DNA of 64,000 bases from Aculops lycopersici. Lineage: Eukaryota > Arthropoda > Arachnida > Trombidiformes > Eriophyidae. Location: positions 3,015,187-3,079,186 of the forward strand of contig WNKI01000004.1 of the NCBI GenBank assembly GCA_015350385.1, in the 5' to 3' direction. Of the stretch, positions 1 through 10,641 are shown one piece after another. Numbering within the stretch: the first letter of the stretch is position 1; every line of letters starts with the position of its first letter. The position numbers and the translations under genes are program-made. A model generated the notes under the pieces. The model saw only the letters and a program-made list of their open reading frames with translations, made no database searches and had not been told where the DNA came from.

Positions 1-400
1 GGTTGCTTGTATTTGTATTGTTACCATTAATGTGCTGTGCTAGGTTGTTGTTATTATTATGTTGTTGTTGGTCACAGGTATTTTTCTCGCCACTGATGAG
101 GTGATTCTTGTCATTGCTTTGGAAGTTGTAGTTGTTGTTGCTATGAAGATTCGTTTGAGCGCCCATTTGTTGCTTGTTGTGGTTGTTGTTATTTTTATTA
201 TATACCTGAGGCGGCTGTACTTGATGATTACTAACCAATGAGGCAGCAGATGCACCTGTTGTCGTATTCTTTCGCTCTTGCAAGATTCTATACTTACTAG
301 GGCATCCAAAGTCCACAATCATCGAATGGCAGTCATAGTGGGCAAAGGCCTTTTTTCTCAGCCTCTCCTCTAGTCTGACTTCAAAGTTGTGGACACTCAT
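1..400 (-). CDS. SIPA1-like RapGAP, 5' part only (runs off left edge)
   Basis: The minus-strand frame from ATG at 398-400 stays open to base 1 (133 codons), so the gene continues outside the window. Seen: an N-terminal block with FAHYDCHSMIVDFG, then RKNTTTGASAASLV, then an Asn/Gln/His-rich stretch. Known: SIPA1L (SPAR) proteins carry a closely similar pair, a FAHYDVQS block followed by RNTTTGASAA, ahead of their RapGAP and PDZ domains; they stimulate GTP hydrolysis by Rap at the cortex and at junctions or synapses. The RapGAP and PDZ domains would lie outside. Vertebrate relatives have several hundred residues before this block, so either the N terminus is shortened here or upstream exons exist. 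A TATAAAT lies at 439-445 on the minus strand, and a possible acceptor (TTTATCATAG) just upstream of the ATG is an alternative reading. Family call fairly sure, start uncertain. Confidence 0.72.
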   Translation of the reverse strand, partial: MSVHNFEVRLEERLRKKAFAHYDCHSMIVDFGCPSKYRILQERKNTTTGASAASLVSNHQVQPPQVYNKNNNNHNKQQMGAQTNLHSNNNYNFQSNDKNHLISGEKNTCDQQQHNNNNNLAQHINGNNTNTSN

Positions 401-2857
401 CCTTTCCTCTATGATAAATATGTATATGGATAAATAAAATTTATACTCTTTGGCCACTGGAGATGTCACCGAATATATTTTTGAATATGATGATGATAAT
501 GATGATTCAATAAAAGAAAGTTCGTCGTTATTGATGTTTCCAAGCAGTCAGTTCAGTTTTGGTGTATCAGTCGAAGCATAAAAAGACTTGTTGCTTTTTC
601 AGATAGTCGGGCTTATAAAAGTTCGTTGTCTAGGGGTTCGTTGCAAATAAATATATTCTTTACAGGGATAATAGATAGATATAGATATATCAAGGCTGCA
701 TCTTAAATTTTCGTTTTCTAATCTGGCAGTCAAAAGTGTACAAGGCAATAGGATGAATTTTTGGCGGCAACTGGTCGAGTAACTTTTTAAAATAGTAGTG
801 ATAATATTAATAAATGAGGGATAATATTAGTTTTAAAAGCAATAGAAGTGAGAACGATGAATTGGCGATTCATTGATGGACTAATAATCTAACCGAAATA
901 ATAGTTTTCCTCATGAATGAGAGGTGAATCATAAGGCACTCCAGTTTCTAGTTAGTGAGAGGCTAATAAAAGTGGCACTTGTTGCTGCTGTTGTTGTTGT
1001 TTTTATAATTTACAAACAATATGATAATTAAAATATTCGTTGCTACTGTTGCTATCGCTGCAAAGTTGACCTGTAAAGTTAGACGGTTAGCTAGTTGTTT
1101 GGTGAACTTGACGACGAACCGGATTGCAACCAAGAAACAAACGGGCAGACAGACGGTCGGTGAGACAGTTTTAAAGCAAAGTGGCAGTCGAGGTGATAGA
1201 CTCGTCAGGCGGACGGACGGGCAAATGATAGTTTTGTAGTAGCTTGATGCTGCAGATGTTGCTGCTGTCTGCCACCTCGCAATTTGCGCCAGTTAATATT
1301 GTTGGCGTCGAGGTGCTGCTTTGGGTGTCCAATGGTCTAAATCAAATAGAGTTGCTATAAGAGCAGAGTAGAGTAGAGTTATTGTTGTTGTTGTTGTTTT
1401 CTTCGTTGGTTGTTCTAGTGTAAAGTATGCGAAGGCATCCAGCCGCAGGGGTGGTGTCGTCGACTTTGTGGTTGAGGTTGTGGTAGTTGCATTTGCAAAT
1501 GTCGTTGTCGTCGCTTCCTTTTGGGAGTTATTTTTTATTTTTAAATCATCATCGTGATTGCAATTGCCCCCTCATTCACATCCTCTTCTCTCTGTCTCCG
1601 CTACTACCACTGCTTCCACACAGTCGCTACTCTGGCCGCCGACCATTCAAATGGCCTTTTGAATGTTGCTCCCATTGTTCGTTTATTTTGTTGCTGGCTG
1701 GCTGCCTGCCACTGCCGCTGCTGCTGTTGCCTCTCTCTCCGTCGGTCGCCACAATTTCCATTGGCTTGCTCCTGTCTGTCTCACACACGGCGGTAGGAGC
1801 AGCCGCGGCGCTTGGATGCTGTTGCTGCTGGTGCTCCTGTTGCTTCGCAATTGGCCGGCTGTGTGCCGTTGCCTCGATTGGCTGGTTGCCATTGCCAGCG
1901 AGTGTGTGTTGCTCTGTGGCCCACAGCCGTAGCGGGCCAGCCCGCTGCCAGTTGCTGTCTGTGTTGTAGAACGAGAGAGAGAGAGAGAGACAAGCTGGCT
2001 CTTTAGCGGATCTCTTTTCACACTCGCCTCTCTTTGCGCTGCCGCTGCCGTTCGCTGTTCTCGTTTCCCCCACTAGAGTGGTCGTCCGACGGCCGAAATT
2101 TATCCTCGAAGGGGGAAAGCACGATTTTTCGGACCAGTCTGAAAAATCTCAATTTCGTTCGAGAGTCTGCTTCGAGCTCAAAAAGCGCTAGAGATCCCTG
2201 CTTTCGCTCGAAGCACACAAAGTGCTCGAAAACTTCGAGACAGTTGCGTTCCTGCAGATCCCGCAGGAAAACTGCTTATGCAACTGGTGCGCTGACGCAA
2301 TGGACGCGCGACAAGATGCTTGAAGTTTAATCATGCTCGGAAAAAGTCAGATCGTAACTTTTCATCATTTTCGAGCGCTCATTAGAATTTGTTCGAGTCG
2401 AGAAGGCTCGGACGAAATGTCCGAACTTCCCCCTGGCTCAAAGTTCGAGCGTCGAACGACCACCACTCACTCTATCCCCCACTCTCTGCGCACAGTCCTG
2501 CAGTTTGTTTGCAGCGCAGCAAAACCAAATTGCAGGAGAGCAGGCGAAGAAGAAGGCAGCGCAGTAGCACGTTGCATCGAGGTTTCCAATGCCAAAACGC
2601 CACGCGAATCGCGCACCGCGAACAACGCACACGCTCTTGTATCCACCTCACCGCAGAGAATTGGGCGAAAGTGAAGTACTTGTCGTTTAAAAAGCACGTT
2701 GTCAAAACCCTTTCTCTATCATTGCCATATCAATAACACACTTTTTGTATTCAAGCAGAAACCATCAAATTAATTAGCATTTACCTTAAAGAAAGCATTT
2801 TAGCTATTTTGCCACTTGCCACAAATCTATAAATTGGTAACAAACAACAACACAACA
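401..2857. promoter_or_regulatory. Divergent intergenic region between SIPA1L-type gene and AHCY
   Basis: About 2.5 kb between two divergently transcribed genes. The left half is AT-rich; the middle (about 1370-2010) is rich in TTG/GCTG/CTCT simple sequence with a (GA)n run at 1975-1990; the part at 2140-2460 is dense in TTCGAG/CTCGAA words including inverted repeats (2168-2177 with 2206-2215, and 2223-2237). Long open frames at 1487-2330 on both strands are compositionally simple and overlap one another, so I do not call them genes. Both promoters are probably here. Confidence 0.45.
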
Positions 2858-4159
2858 ATGCCAGCCTACAAAGTTGCCGACATCTCGCTGGCCGAGTTTG
2901 GCCGCAAGGAGATAGAGATTGCCGAGAACGAAATGCCAGGTTTGATGGCCATCAGAAAGAAGTATGGACCATTGCAGCCATTGAAGGGGGCGAGGATTGC
3001 TGGTTGCCTTCACATGACTATCCAAACGGCGGTTTTAATCGAGACTTTACTCGACTTGGGCGCCGAGGTCACCTGGTCTAGTTGCAATATCTTCAGTACT
3101 CAAGATCATGCTGCCGCCGCCATGGCAGCCAGAGGAGTTCCAGTTTTCGCCTGGAAGGGCGAAACAGAGGAGGAGTTCCTATGGTGCATTGAGCAAACTA
3201 TTATGTTTCCAAGTGGCAAACCATTGAACATGATTCTGGATGACGGAGGTGATCTGACTGAGATGGTTCACTCCAAATACCCACACTTGTTCTCGGGTGA
3301 GGATCCCATTAGGGGCTTGAGTGAGGAGACGACAACTGGAGTGCACAAGTTGTACAAGATGTTCAAGGATGGGCAGCTCAAAATCCCTGCAATCAACGTG
3401 AATGATTCAGTTACCAAGTCAAAATTTGACAACTATTACGGATGTCGCGAGTCGTTGAGTGATGGTATTAAGCGAGCCACTGATGTTATGTTGGCCGGTA
3501 AAACTGCTGTCGTTTGTGGCTACGGTGATGTCGGCAAGGGATCCGCTCAATCGCTACGTGGCTTTGGTTGTCGTGTTATTGTCACCGAGGTTGACCCAAT
3601 TAACGCGCTTCAGGCCGCAATGGAAGGATACCAGGTCACTACTTTGGAGGAAGCTGTTACGCAAGCGTCCATCTTCGTCACCGCCACTGGTTGCAGGGAC
3701 ATCATCAAGGCTGAACACTTCATGCAAATGCAAGAGGATTCGATTGTTTGCAACATTGGTCACTTCGATGTTGAGATTGATGTCGCCTGGTTGGAGAAGA
3801 ACGCCGTTGAGAAGATTAACATCAAGCCACAGACCGACAGATACAAGTTGAGCAATGGCAGGCACATTATTTTGCTGGCCTCGGGTCGTTTAGTTAACTT
3901 GGGCTGCGCCACTGGTCATCCAAGTTACGTTATGTCGTGCAGTTTTGCCAACCAAGTTCTTGCACAAATTGAACTCTTCACCAAGCCAGGCGCCTACCCA
4001 ATTGGCGTCCATATTTTGCCCAAGAAGCTGGACGAAGAAGTCGCTGCGCTTCATCTGGAGAAACTCGGAATCAAGCTAACCAAATTGTCCAACACTCAGG
4101 CTAGCTACTTGAATGTACAGGGTGACGGTCCCTTCAAGCAAGACCACTACAGATACTAA
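2858..4159 (+). CDS. Ahcy: S-adenosylhomocysteine hydrolase (adenosylhomocysteinase)
   Basis: Converts S-adenosylhomocysteine to adenosine and homocysteine, which relieves product inhibition of methyltransferases in the cytosolic methyl cycle. 433 aa, close to the usual animal length of about 432. Seen: AENEMPGLM near the N terminus, WSSCNIFSTQDHAAAA and DDGGDLT in the substrate domain, SVTKSKFDN, the NAD-binding loop GYGDVGKG at about residue 221, CNIGHFDVEID, and the conserved C-terminal end DGPFKPDHYRY-like with DHYRY. The frame also contains an ATG at 2816, but the one at 2858 (context ACAACAATGCC) begins directly at the family N terminus (MPAYKVADI) and is preferred. Single exon, complete. 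No defect in active-site blocks that I can see. Confidence 0.97.
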   Translation: MPAYKVADISLAEFGRKEIEIAENEMPGLMAIRKKYGPLQPLKGARIAGCLHMTIQTAVLIETLLDLGAEVTWSSCNIFSTQDHAAAAMAARGVPVFAWKGETEEEFLWCIEQTIMFPSGKPLNMILDDGGDLTEMVHSKYPHLFSGEDPIRGLSEETTTGVHKLYKMFKDGQLKIPAINVNDSVTKSKFDNYYGCRESLSDGIKRATDVMLAGKTAVVCGYGDVGKGSAQSLRGFGCRVIVTEVDPINALQAAMEGYQVTTLEEAVTQASIFVTATGCRDIIKAEHFMQMQEDSIVCNIGHFDVEIDVAWLEKNAVEKINIKPQTDRYKLSNGRHIILLASGRLVNLGCATGHPSYVMSCSFANQVLAQIELFTKPGAYPIGVHILPKKLDEEVAALHLEKLGIKLTKLSNTQASYLNVQGDGPFKQDHYRY

Positions 4160-5712
4160 TCACACAAGAACCCGGTACATCTCATTCCATCCCGACCAAA
4201 AACAAGCTCATCTCATCCCGTCTTTTCACACATCGCGCAAGCAAGATAAATAGACTTTGATGAAGAACTTATAATTAGTACCAGTTATTGTGATGGTTTG
4301 AATAATATCAATAGTTTGACTAATGAATGCTTCCGATTGAATCTTAGAGTGATACTCTACTAAACTAACGTCCACCTCTGAAACTCGAATAGATTGAGTC
4401 TACTAGTATATTATGTGTATTTGTGCTCTGCCATTTTGATGTCCTATCAAGTGATTTTTCTACAGTTGAAGCTTACTTCTGGTGCGAAACAATCAAGCCA
4501 GCACTAATCTATGGTTAGTCACTGGCAAGATACAGTGAAGATGAACATCGTTTGCCTTTGGCTCTCCTAAGCAAAACTTTCTTGACACCTGGTTTCCGCT
4601 AATTGCTGCACAATTTTGCACCTTTCCTTTGTGCACTACCTGATGCCAACACTCCCAACGGTCCGCTCGTTGACAAGTAAACTTTCACCGGTTGAATCGT
4701 TTGCGAGCTTGTTGTTGCGTCATCCACTTGTATTGAGCCGCTCGGTAAATCACCGTTAACCTCTTCCATTGTGTATGTTTGTGTTGTTCAGATGGTTGAT
4801 ACAAACTCTCGCTACTGACTACAACAATTAGCGCTCACCGACAGCGAGCGCCACCCTATTCAAGGTGACTCTTGACTCTCTCTCTCTCTCTCCCTCACCT
4901 GTTGAGTGCATCTACTGAGGATGAGCGGTGGCAATCACTTGTTGATCTTGTGTTCATCGCTAATCGAAGTTGGCCGTACAACACATAGAGGTGAATACTT
5001 TAGATGTCAAGGGGTCAAACAGCAACACTAGTCAGTCATGTCATACTACAAGAGGCCATCGTGTCGGGATCAGGTAGATTTTCAGTGAAAGTTTTCTACT
5101 TTCTCGCGACAACCATAGCAAGCCACAGAGAGTAGACCAAAATTATTATCGCTGGTCTTCCCTTTTTTCATCACTGAATCAGCAACAAGTGGTTTCCAAG
5201 GCCATTTTGATGACGCGCGCGAACGAGGCGAAGGTAATATCTATGATTGGCTTCTATTTTGAGGAGCGAAATTTAAGTATACCTGGAGTGATCAGATAGT
5301 ATAGAAGAAGAAAACAAACAGTCAAGTCAAAGCGACAAATGATAAAATGGGACAAAGAGAAGGTGAAAGCCTTCGAGAAAAGAATGAAATAAGAAATGAT
5401 ACGGGATGTCACAAATCAGATGGTAAGACAGACTTCAAGCTTAAAACTTGGCCAAGATTTATAGATGACCATAACAAGATTCAACTCAAGAGTAGAGAGT
5501 CGCCCAAAAAAGTCTCCCAGATAAGTGCTCACAACCGATGGATCTCATATCTCTCAAGCATCAAGATGAAATTGACCGGAAATGTAGCTATAGATCAGAA
5601 GAGAAGTGACTCGAATTTTGTAAATAGAAGAAACTGTGATAGTGATATAAGCCAACGGAGGACAGTCAATAACTTAGGTCAAAATCACAAGAGAGAAAGG
5701 AGTAGGGAAACG
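4160..5712. other. Spacer between AHCY and lysine-rich secreted gene
   Basis: Holds the AHCY 3' UTR and the upstream region of the next gene. A short CT run lies at about 4876-4892. One CACCTGTTG word (4896-4904), a CCACTTGT (4724-4731) and one ACAAGTGG (5185-5192) belong to the recurring motif set described in the findings. The downstream frame is open back to 5347, so its last 366 bases could be coding if the upstream ATG is used. Confidence 0.4.
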
Positions 5713-7427
5713 ATGGGTCTATCATTGATCTTCTCTGCTATTATTTACCTCTTATGCGACTTACCGATTGGTATCCATGACGAGAGCCTAGGTAAATGTT
5801 GTGATCTTAAGCCTCACCTGTCCACAATCTTTGCCGAAGCCTCGTTAATCATTGGAGACTCGGCAATCGAGATCCAGGAAGTTGATCAGCAACAACAATC
5901 TCCAGGTGGCAATCAGATGCCACCGGATCTGTCCAATACCGGCAATATACTCCAGAGCCAAGAGAACCAAAACCAAGCTCAGCAAACGCACGCTCAGCAT
6001 CAGACGCAAGACCAGACACCCGACATAATCTTGGGCTCTGCCGATCCTTCAATTACTCTGGGCTCACTGGGCTCCTTAGGCGACGGACCCATCAGAAATG
6101 GAGGCATCGATAGCGACAACGCACTCCGTGATAATCCCCAGCAACAAATGAGTGGCAAGAATGAGTTCCCCGCTCAGTCGTCTCCTTATAGACATACGAA
6201 CCAACAGCCGAGGCCGAGTTTGCCCTCGCCTGTTGCGGGAACCGGAAACCAGCGAACCAACAATGATGACATCACAGATGGCGATGGACGGTCTAGACCA
6301 GACCACGACTTTGAACAAAATCACAATTCCGAGACTGAGCACCGTGTTGATTTCGGCGAGGTTATGCCCGTTGGTGAGGATGGCAACAATCGGGACAAAG
6401 CCATCACAGGTAGGGTTGTTGATTTCGAACTTACACCTGCCGGTGGTCATAACAAAGCCAAGATAAAGAAGAAAAAGAAGAAGAAGGTTGAGGGAATGGA
6501 GGCCTACAAGAAGAAGTGGGGCAAAAAGAAGTCTGAGGAGAAGAAGGCGATGGAGAAGAAGGAGAAACATTCAATGAAAAAGAAGAAGGAGGAAGGAAAG
6601 AAGGGTAAAAAGAAGTGGGGAGTTGAGGAACATGGACAGAAAAAGAAGGGAAAATTTAAGAAGAAGAAGTAAGTATATCTTTTATGCTTGATCATTGTGA
6701 GTTACCCTAACTGACCAGATATCAGGTGACTAATCAATTCCTATCAAATAACGTTAAATTCAACAATAACAGATGGGGCAAGAAGACGAAAAAGGGCAAG
6801 GGTGTGAAGAAGGGAAAGAAGGGGCACAAGATGCTCAAGGACAAGGGTCACAAGAGCACCGGTTTCAAAACCGTCTATCACAAGGAGGAGTATGGAAAGT
6901 CGGCCAAATGGCATGATATTAAACGAGAGAAGAAATGGGACGAGAAGGCGAAGAAATGGAAGAAGAAGTGGAAGAAGGAGAAGGGTAAGAAGTACAAGGG
7001 CGAGCATATGAAGAAGTTCGAGAAGAAGAAGAAGGAGGGCAAAAAGTATAAGAAGGAGAAGAAGGATAAGTTTAAAAAGTTTAAGAAGGAGAAATTTGAG
7101 AAGGGCAAAAAGATGGTAAGTAGTGGAAGGAATGATTAATTAATGATGTGATTCATTTGAGTATCAACTCTAACTTTATATTAATCAAATGCGCTCAATC
7201 AACAACTTCCGGTTCCGTTCGAGCAGAAAAAGGACGAGTACGGCAAAAAGTAAGTCGCATCTAATTAGCTTTCATCACATACCCACTATCCTCTGCTAGT
7301 TGTTCAACTAAACTAACCCCTTGAAATTATCCCACTAACCAACACTTCAACTTACAGGAAAGAGGGAGGCGAAAAGAAGGAAATGAAAGAGATGAAGAAA
7401 AAGATGAAAAAGAAGAAGAAGCCATAG
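5713..7427 (+). CDS. Lysine-rich secreted protein, DUF4779-like, four exons
   Basis: Exons read as 5713-6668, 6773-7115, 7227-7249 and 7358-7427: 1392 nt, 463 aa. Donors are GTAAGTAT, GTAAGTAG and GTAAGTCG, acceptors end in AACAG, AGCAG and TACAG, and the frame holds across all three junctions; the first restores a KKWGKK motif seen twice in exon 1. Seen: a signal peptide-like start (MGLSLIFSAIIYLLC), a Gln/Asn/Asp-rich middle, then a tail that is mostly Lys with Trp and Gly. Exon 2 carries KGHKSTGFKTVYHKEEYGK, which resembles the motif of arthropod DUF4779 proteins; function unknown, possibly cuticle or matrix. The frame is open from an ATG at 5347, which would add 122 charged residues before the hydrophobic segment; I prefer 5713. 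AATAAA at 7490-7495. Confidence 0.78.
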
Positions 7428-7489
7428 ACTCGCTCAAGTCCATTAGTTTATCTAAATCCCAAGCGTGAGGATGAATTAGATGATGTAGA

Positions 7490-7495
7490 AATAAA
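7490..7495 (+). terminator. Poly(A) signal AATAAA of the lysine-rich gene
   Basis: Canonical hexamer 63 bases after the stop codon at 7425-7427. Confidence 0.6.
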
Positions 7496-8563
7496 GAAAG
7501 TGTAAAGAGTTAAAGCCGCGCCAACAGGTGGCAGCTTTCTTAGCATGTGACGTGTTCTTAGCGAAGCACATTAGCTGCTTGTCAAGTGGTTGACAAGCAC
7601 CGGCCACTTCTTCTCCTCTTTTTTCCACTATGACTCACCAAGTCAAACTCGAGTTTGAACCACTTGTTGTCGATCTCTCATGTACACAACACAGACGAAA
7701 GAAAAAAAGTTGCATGCATGCTAATGGGTTGGATAGGTAGCACAATCACGGAGCTTGCAACGGGATTTGCTGAGGCTAATTTCCACAGTGGATCGCCGCG
7801 TGGTTGTTGCTGTGTGTTTGTTGTGTACCACAACAGAAGCGGCAGAAGCACAGGCATTGGCAGCGGTAATGGTGTTGGCTAACAAGAGTAGTTTTTTCGA
7901 ACTTTGACTGTCGCAGTTCACTATTTTTCCCATCGATGCAACAGACACAACATAGAAAAGTGTATTTTACCTATTTTTGAAGTGAGAACTCTATCGACTA
8001 AAGAACAGATTAAATATTTTTGTATTTATCGCACCTCATCAGTCCAACTTTTGGCAGCAAATCCAAGCTAATTTATTTGCCCATCCAAGGTTGAAAGCCA
8101 CACGGCTAGTTGCGAATCGTCACTTTGACCGTCATCGTTGCCACAAGTAGGTTGTTGCCGCCATCACCGACGCCGCGAGCTACAGATTCTTTGATGGTGC
8201 TGCAATCATTTGACATCATCTGATGACATGTTGTTAGTTGTCTGATAGGCGTTGTTAGTTGGCTTATTATTTATCTTGTATCAATCTGAATCGCACCAGA
8301 AGAACATACATATCCCTCGAAGAGTAAAATTCAATACACTCAGTTTTTTAACTGACCAAAGATTATCTATTATTATCACTGATATTTATACAAATACATT
8401 CAAAAACTACTAGTATCTAAAAATAACAGAGCTTTACTCGTCATCTTGCAAATTAAATTTTGTTTACATGACCATGAACTGAAAACTAACTCAATCTATG
8501 TGGCAAATTTACAAATTTATTGTCAACCAAAACAAGTGAACCAACAGCAACAGTCGCATTCAA
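7496..8563. other. Spacer upstream of the SNX9-like gene
   Basis: About 1.07 kb with no credible frame. Contains CAACAGGTGG at 7522-7531 and CCACTTGT at 7660-7667, then an AT-rich stretch that probably holds the 5' UTR and promoter of the downstream gene. Confidence 0.4.
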
Positions 8564-10432
8564 ATGAAGGTCAAAGTTTTATTCGATTTCCAAGCCAATC
8601 CCGACTCCTCAGAGCTCAATATAGTCGAGAATGAAGTGCTCACGGTTGTAAATCAGGATGTAGGCGAGGGTTGGTGGGAGGGAATCAATGAGCGCGGCGA
8701 GAGGGGACTCTTTCCGGCGAGTTACGTGGAACAGGTGGCCGACTCGAGTGGTCGGGTTGCTGCAGGCGCACCGACACCTGCTGCAGCTGGTTTCGATTCT
8801 GGTCAGCCAAGTCCACAGCAGCAACAACAACAATCTGGATCCTTCTTTGCACCAAACCAATCGGCTCAGTTCAGGCCAACAAGTGTTCCCAAACAGTCTG
8901 GCGATGCGAGTCGCATGTCCGAGGAACCCGATTGGCCAGACGAGGATTGGGACGACGACGAGGATAGTGGCGACGATGGAACGGAGTATGGCACAACTGC
9001 TGCCGTCTCAACTGGCCAACAGCGTCCATATTCCACTGTTGGCGGCGGCGGGCTCGCTGGCCAACCTCAGTACAATTATGGAACCGCAGCTAATCAGCAG
9101 GCGGCATCCGGTGGTGGCCATATTCACGCGCAAGACCTAGCTCTAGCGACAACTAACCTTTCAATCTCAGATAATCGGGCCTCGGTTATCTCGGCAGGAG
9201 CCGCGGGTCAGGCAGGCGGCGTTAGATCGAGGAAAAACTTCAATAGATTTACAAACTTTGTCAAGTCGGGATTGGAAACATTCATCTTGGAGCCGAGAGC
9301 CATTAATGTTCCAAGGGAAAACATGGTAGATATCCAATATGATCAAGAGTTGGGAATTGTATGGAAACCTAATACAAGTCCATACACTTGTGCAGTAACA
9401 AAGCATGGCAAGGAAACAAAAATGAAGGGACTCAAGACGTACATCTCATATGACATCACACCCTCAACTAGCAATATCGTTGTCCGTCGACGGTACAAGC
9501 ACTTCGATTGGCTAATGCAGCGACTGGAGGAAAAGTTTCCCCTTACCCCATTGCCCCCGTTGCCCGAGAAACAAATCGCCGGTCGATTTCAAGAGGATTT
9601 CGTGGAACATCGACGAAATCTCCTCCAACTCTGGGTCAATTACATAACGCGACATCCGGTTCTCTCGCAATGCGACGTTTGGTGGCACTTCATGACCTGT
9701 AGCACGGACGATATGAAAGGTTGGAAGTTGGGCAAGAGGAAGGCGGAAAAAGACGAGCTTGTCGGAGGCAACTTCTTCTTTGCCATTGACACATCACAAA
9801 GTACTCCATTAGATCCTGTTAAAACCTCAAAGCAGCTAGATAACTTTCAAAGGTTTGTTGTCAAGCTAGACGAAGCAGTGAAGCACATGTATACCACTGC
9901 GGTGGATCAGAGCAAGAAAGTTAGCACAGTCTATGCAAAGGATTACAAGAAGTTGTCCGAATCCATCAAGGAACTCTCGTCGGCCTTTCAATCGGGAACA
10001 GCTTGGCGAAATAGTTTGGGTTTGAATGAGGCCATCAGACAAACGAGTGCCGCTTACGAGGACATCAGTCGGTTGCACGAGGAGGAGCCTAAGTTTGACT
10101 TTGAACCGATGGCAGATATTCTGCATCAATATCGCGGTCTACTCTCAAGTTGGCCAGAAATTTTGCAATCCCATAAGGGAACTGTGAATACACGCAACGA
10201 TCAGGAGCGACTTCTGGATGAGGGCAAGATTAGTCAGTCTGAATTGCAAAGGATAAGCCAAAGGACTAATGTGGTTACCTATGCCACTTTGGCCGAGATC
10301 AATCACTTCCATACCGAGCGTTTGGTTGACTTTAAACAAATGATGCAAGTCTTTCTAACAGCACAAATTAACTTCCATTCCGACATCGTGGGTAAACTAC
10401 AAACCGCCTTGAATAAAGTGAATGATGCATGA
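8564..10432 (+). CDS. SH3PX1: Sorting nexin 9/18/33 family (SH3-PX-BAR)
   Basis: 622 aa, single exon, complete; human SNX9 is 595 aa. Seen in order: an SH3 domain at residues 1-58 (VLFDFQANPDSSELNI, GWWEGIN, GLFPASYV); a Gln/Gly/Ser-rich linker with an acidic DWPDEDWDDDEDSGDD box, the place where SNX9 proteins carry their clathrin/AP-2 binding motifs; a PX domain at about 255-380 with RRRYKHFDWL and the proline loop PLPPLPEKQ; and a C-terminal BAR domain from about 400 (WKLGKRKAEKDELVGG). Known: these proteins bend membrane and recruit dynamin and WASP in endocytosis. The ATG is the first in the SH3 frame, starts right at the domain and is preceded by stops. Convergent with the ArfGAP gene, stops 210 bases apart. 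Confidence 0.95.
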   Translation: MKVKVLFDFQANPDSSELNIVENEVLTVVNQDVGEGWWEGINERGERGLFPASYVEQVADSSGRVAAGAPTPAAAGFDSGQPSPQQQQQQSGSFFAPNQSAQFRPTSVPKQSGDASRMSEEPDWPDEDWDDDEDSGDDGTEYGTTAAVSTGQQRPYSTVGGGGLAGQPQYNYGTAANQQAASGGGHIHAQDLALATTNLSISDNRASVISAGAAGQAGGVRSRKNFNRFTNFVKSGLETFILEPRAINVPRENMVDIQYDQELGIVWKPNTSPYTCAVTKHGKETKMKGLKTYISYDITPSTSNIVVRRRYKHFDWLMQRLEEKFPLTPLPPLPEKQIAGRFQEDFVEHRRNLLQLWVNYITRHPVLSQCDVWWHFMTCSTDDMKGWKLGKRKAEKDELVGGNFFFAIDTSQSTPLDPVKTSKQLDNFQRFVVKLDEAVKHMYTTAVDQSKKVSTVYAKDYKKLSESIKELSSAFQSGTAWRNSLGLNEAIRQTSAAYEDISRLHEEEPKFDFEPMADILHQYRGLLSSWPEILQSHKGTVNTRNDQERLLDEGKISQSELQRISQRTNVVTYATLAEINHFHTERLVDFKQMMQVFLTAQINFHSDIVGKLQTALNKVNDA

Positions 10433-10641
10433 TAAGATTTGTTATATTGTATATGGATATAACAAATCTATACACAATTGTTCGTATCAAGCTCAACGGC
10501 GATTGGTAACTCTGGCCGTTCGAGTAACATGAAATTGATGGTTGATCTGAAAAAGTCAAATATATGGCATTGAAGACACGAGGTCATTGCTAACTGAGGG
10601 CTTTGCTAGTCTAGTGATGAGTATAAAATTGATTTGATTAT

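Noticed and set aside
1487..2330. Overlapping frames of 60-160 codons rich in Cys, Leu, Ser or Gln on both strands
   Set aside because: Composition follows TTG/CTG simple sequence, frames overlap each other on both strands, and none resembles a known family.
2140..2460. Heat-shock elements in the TTCGAG-rich cluster
   Set aside because: GAA and TTC units are not arranged as contiguous alternating five-base units.
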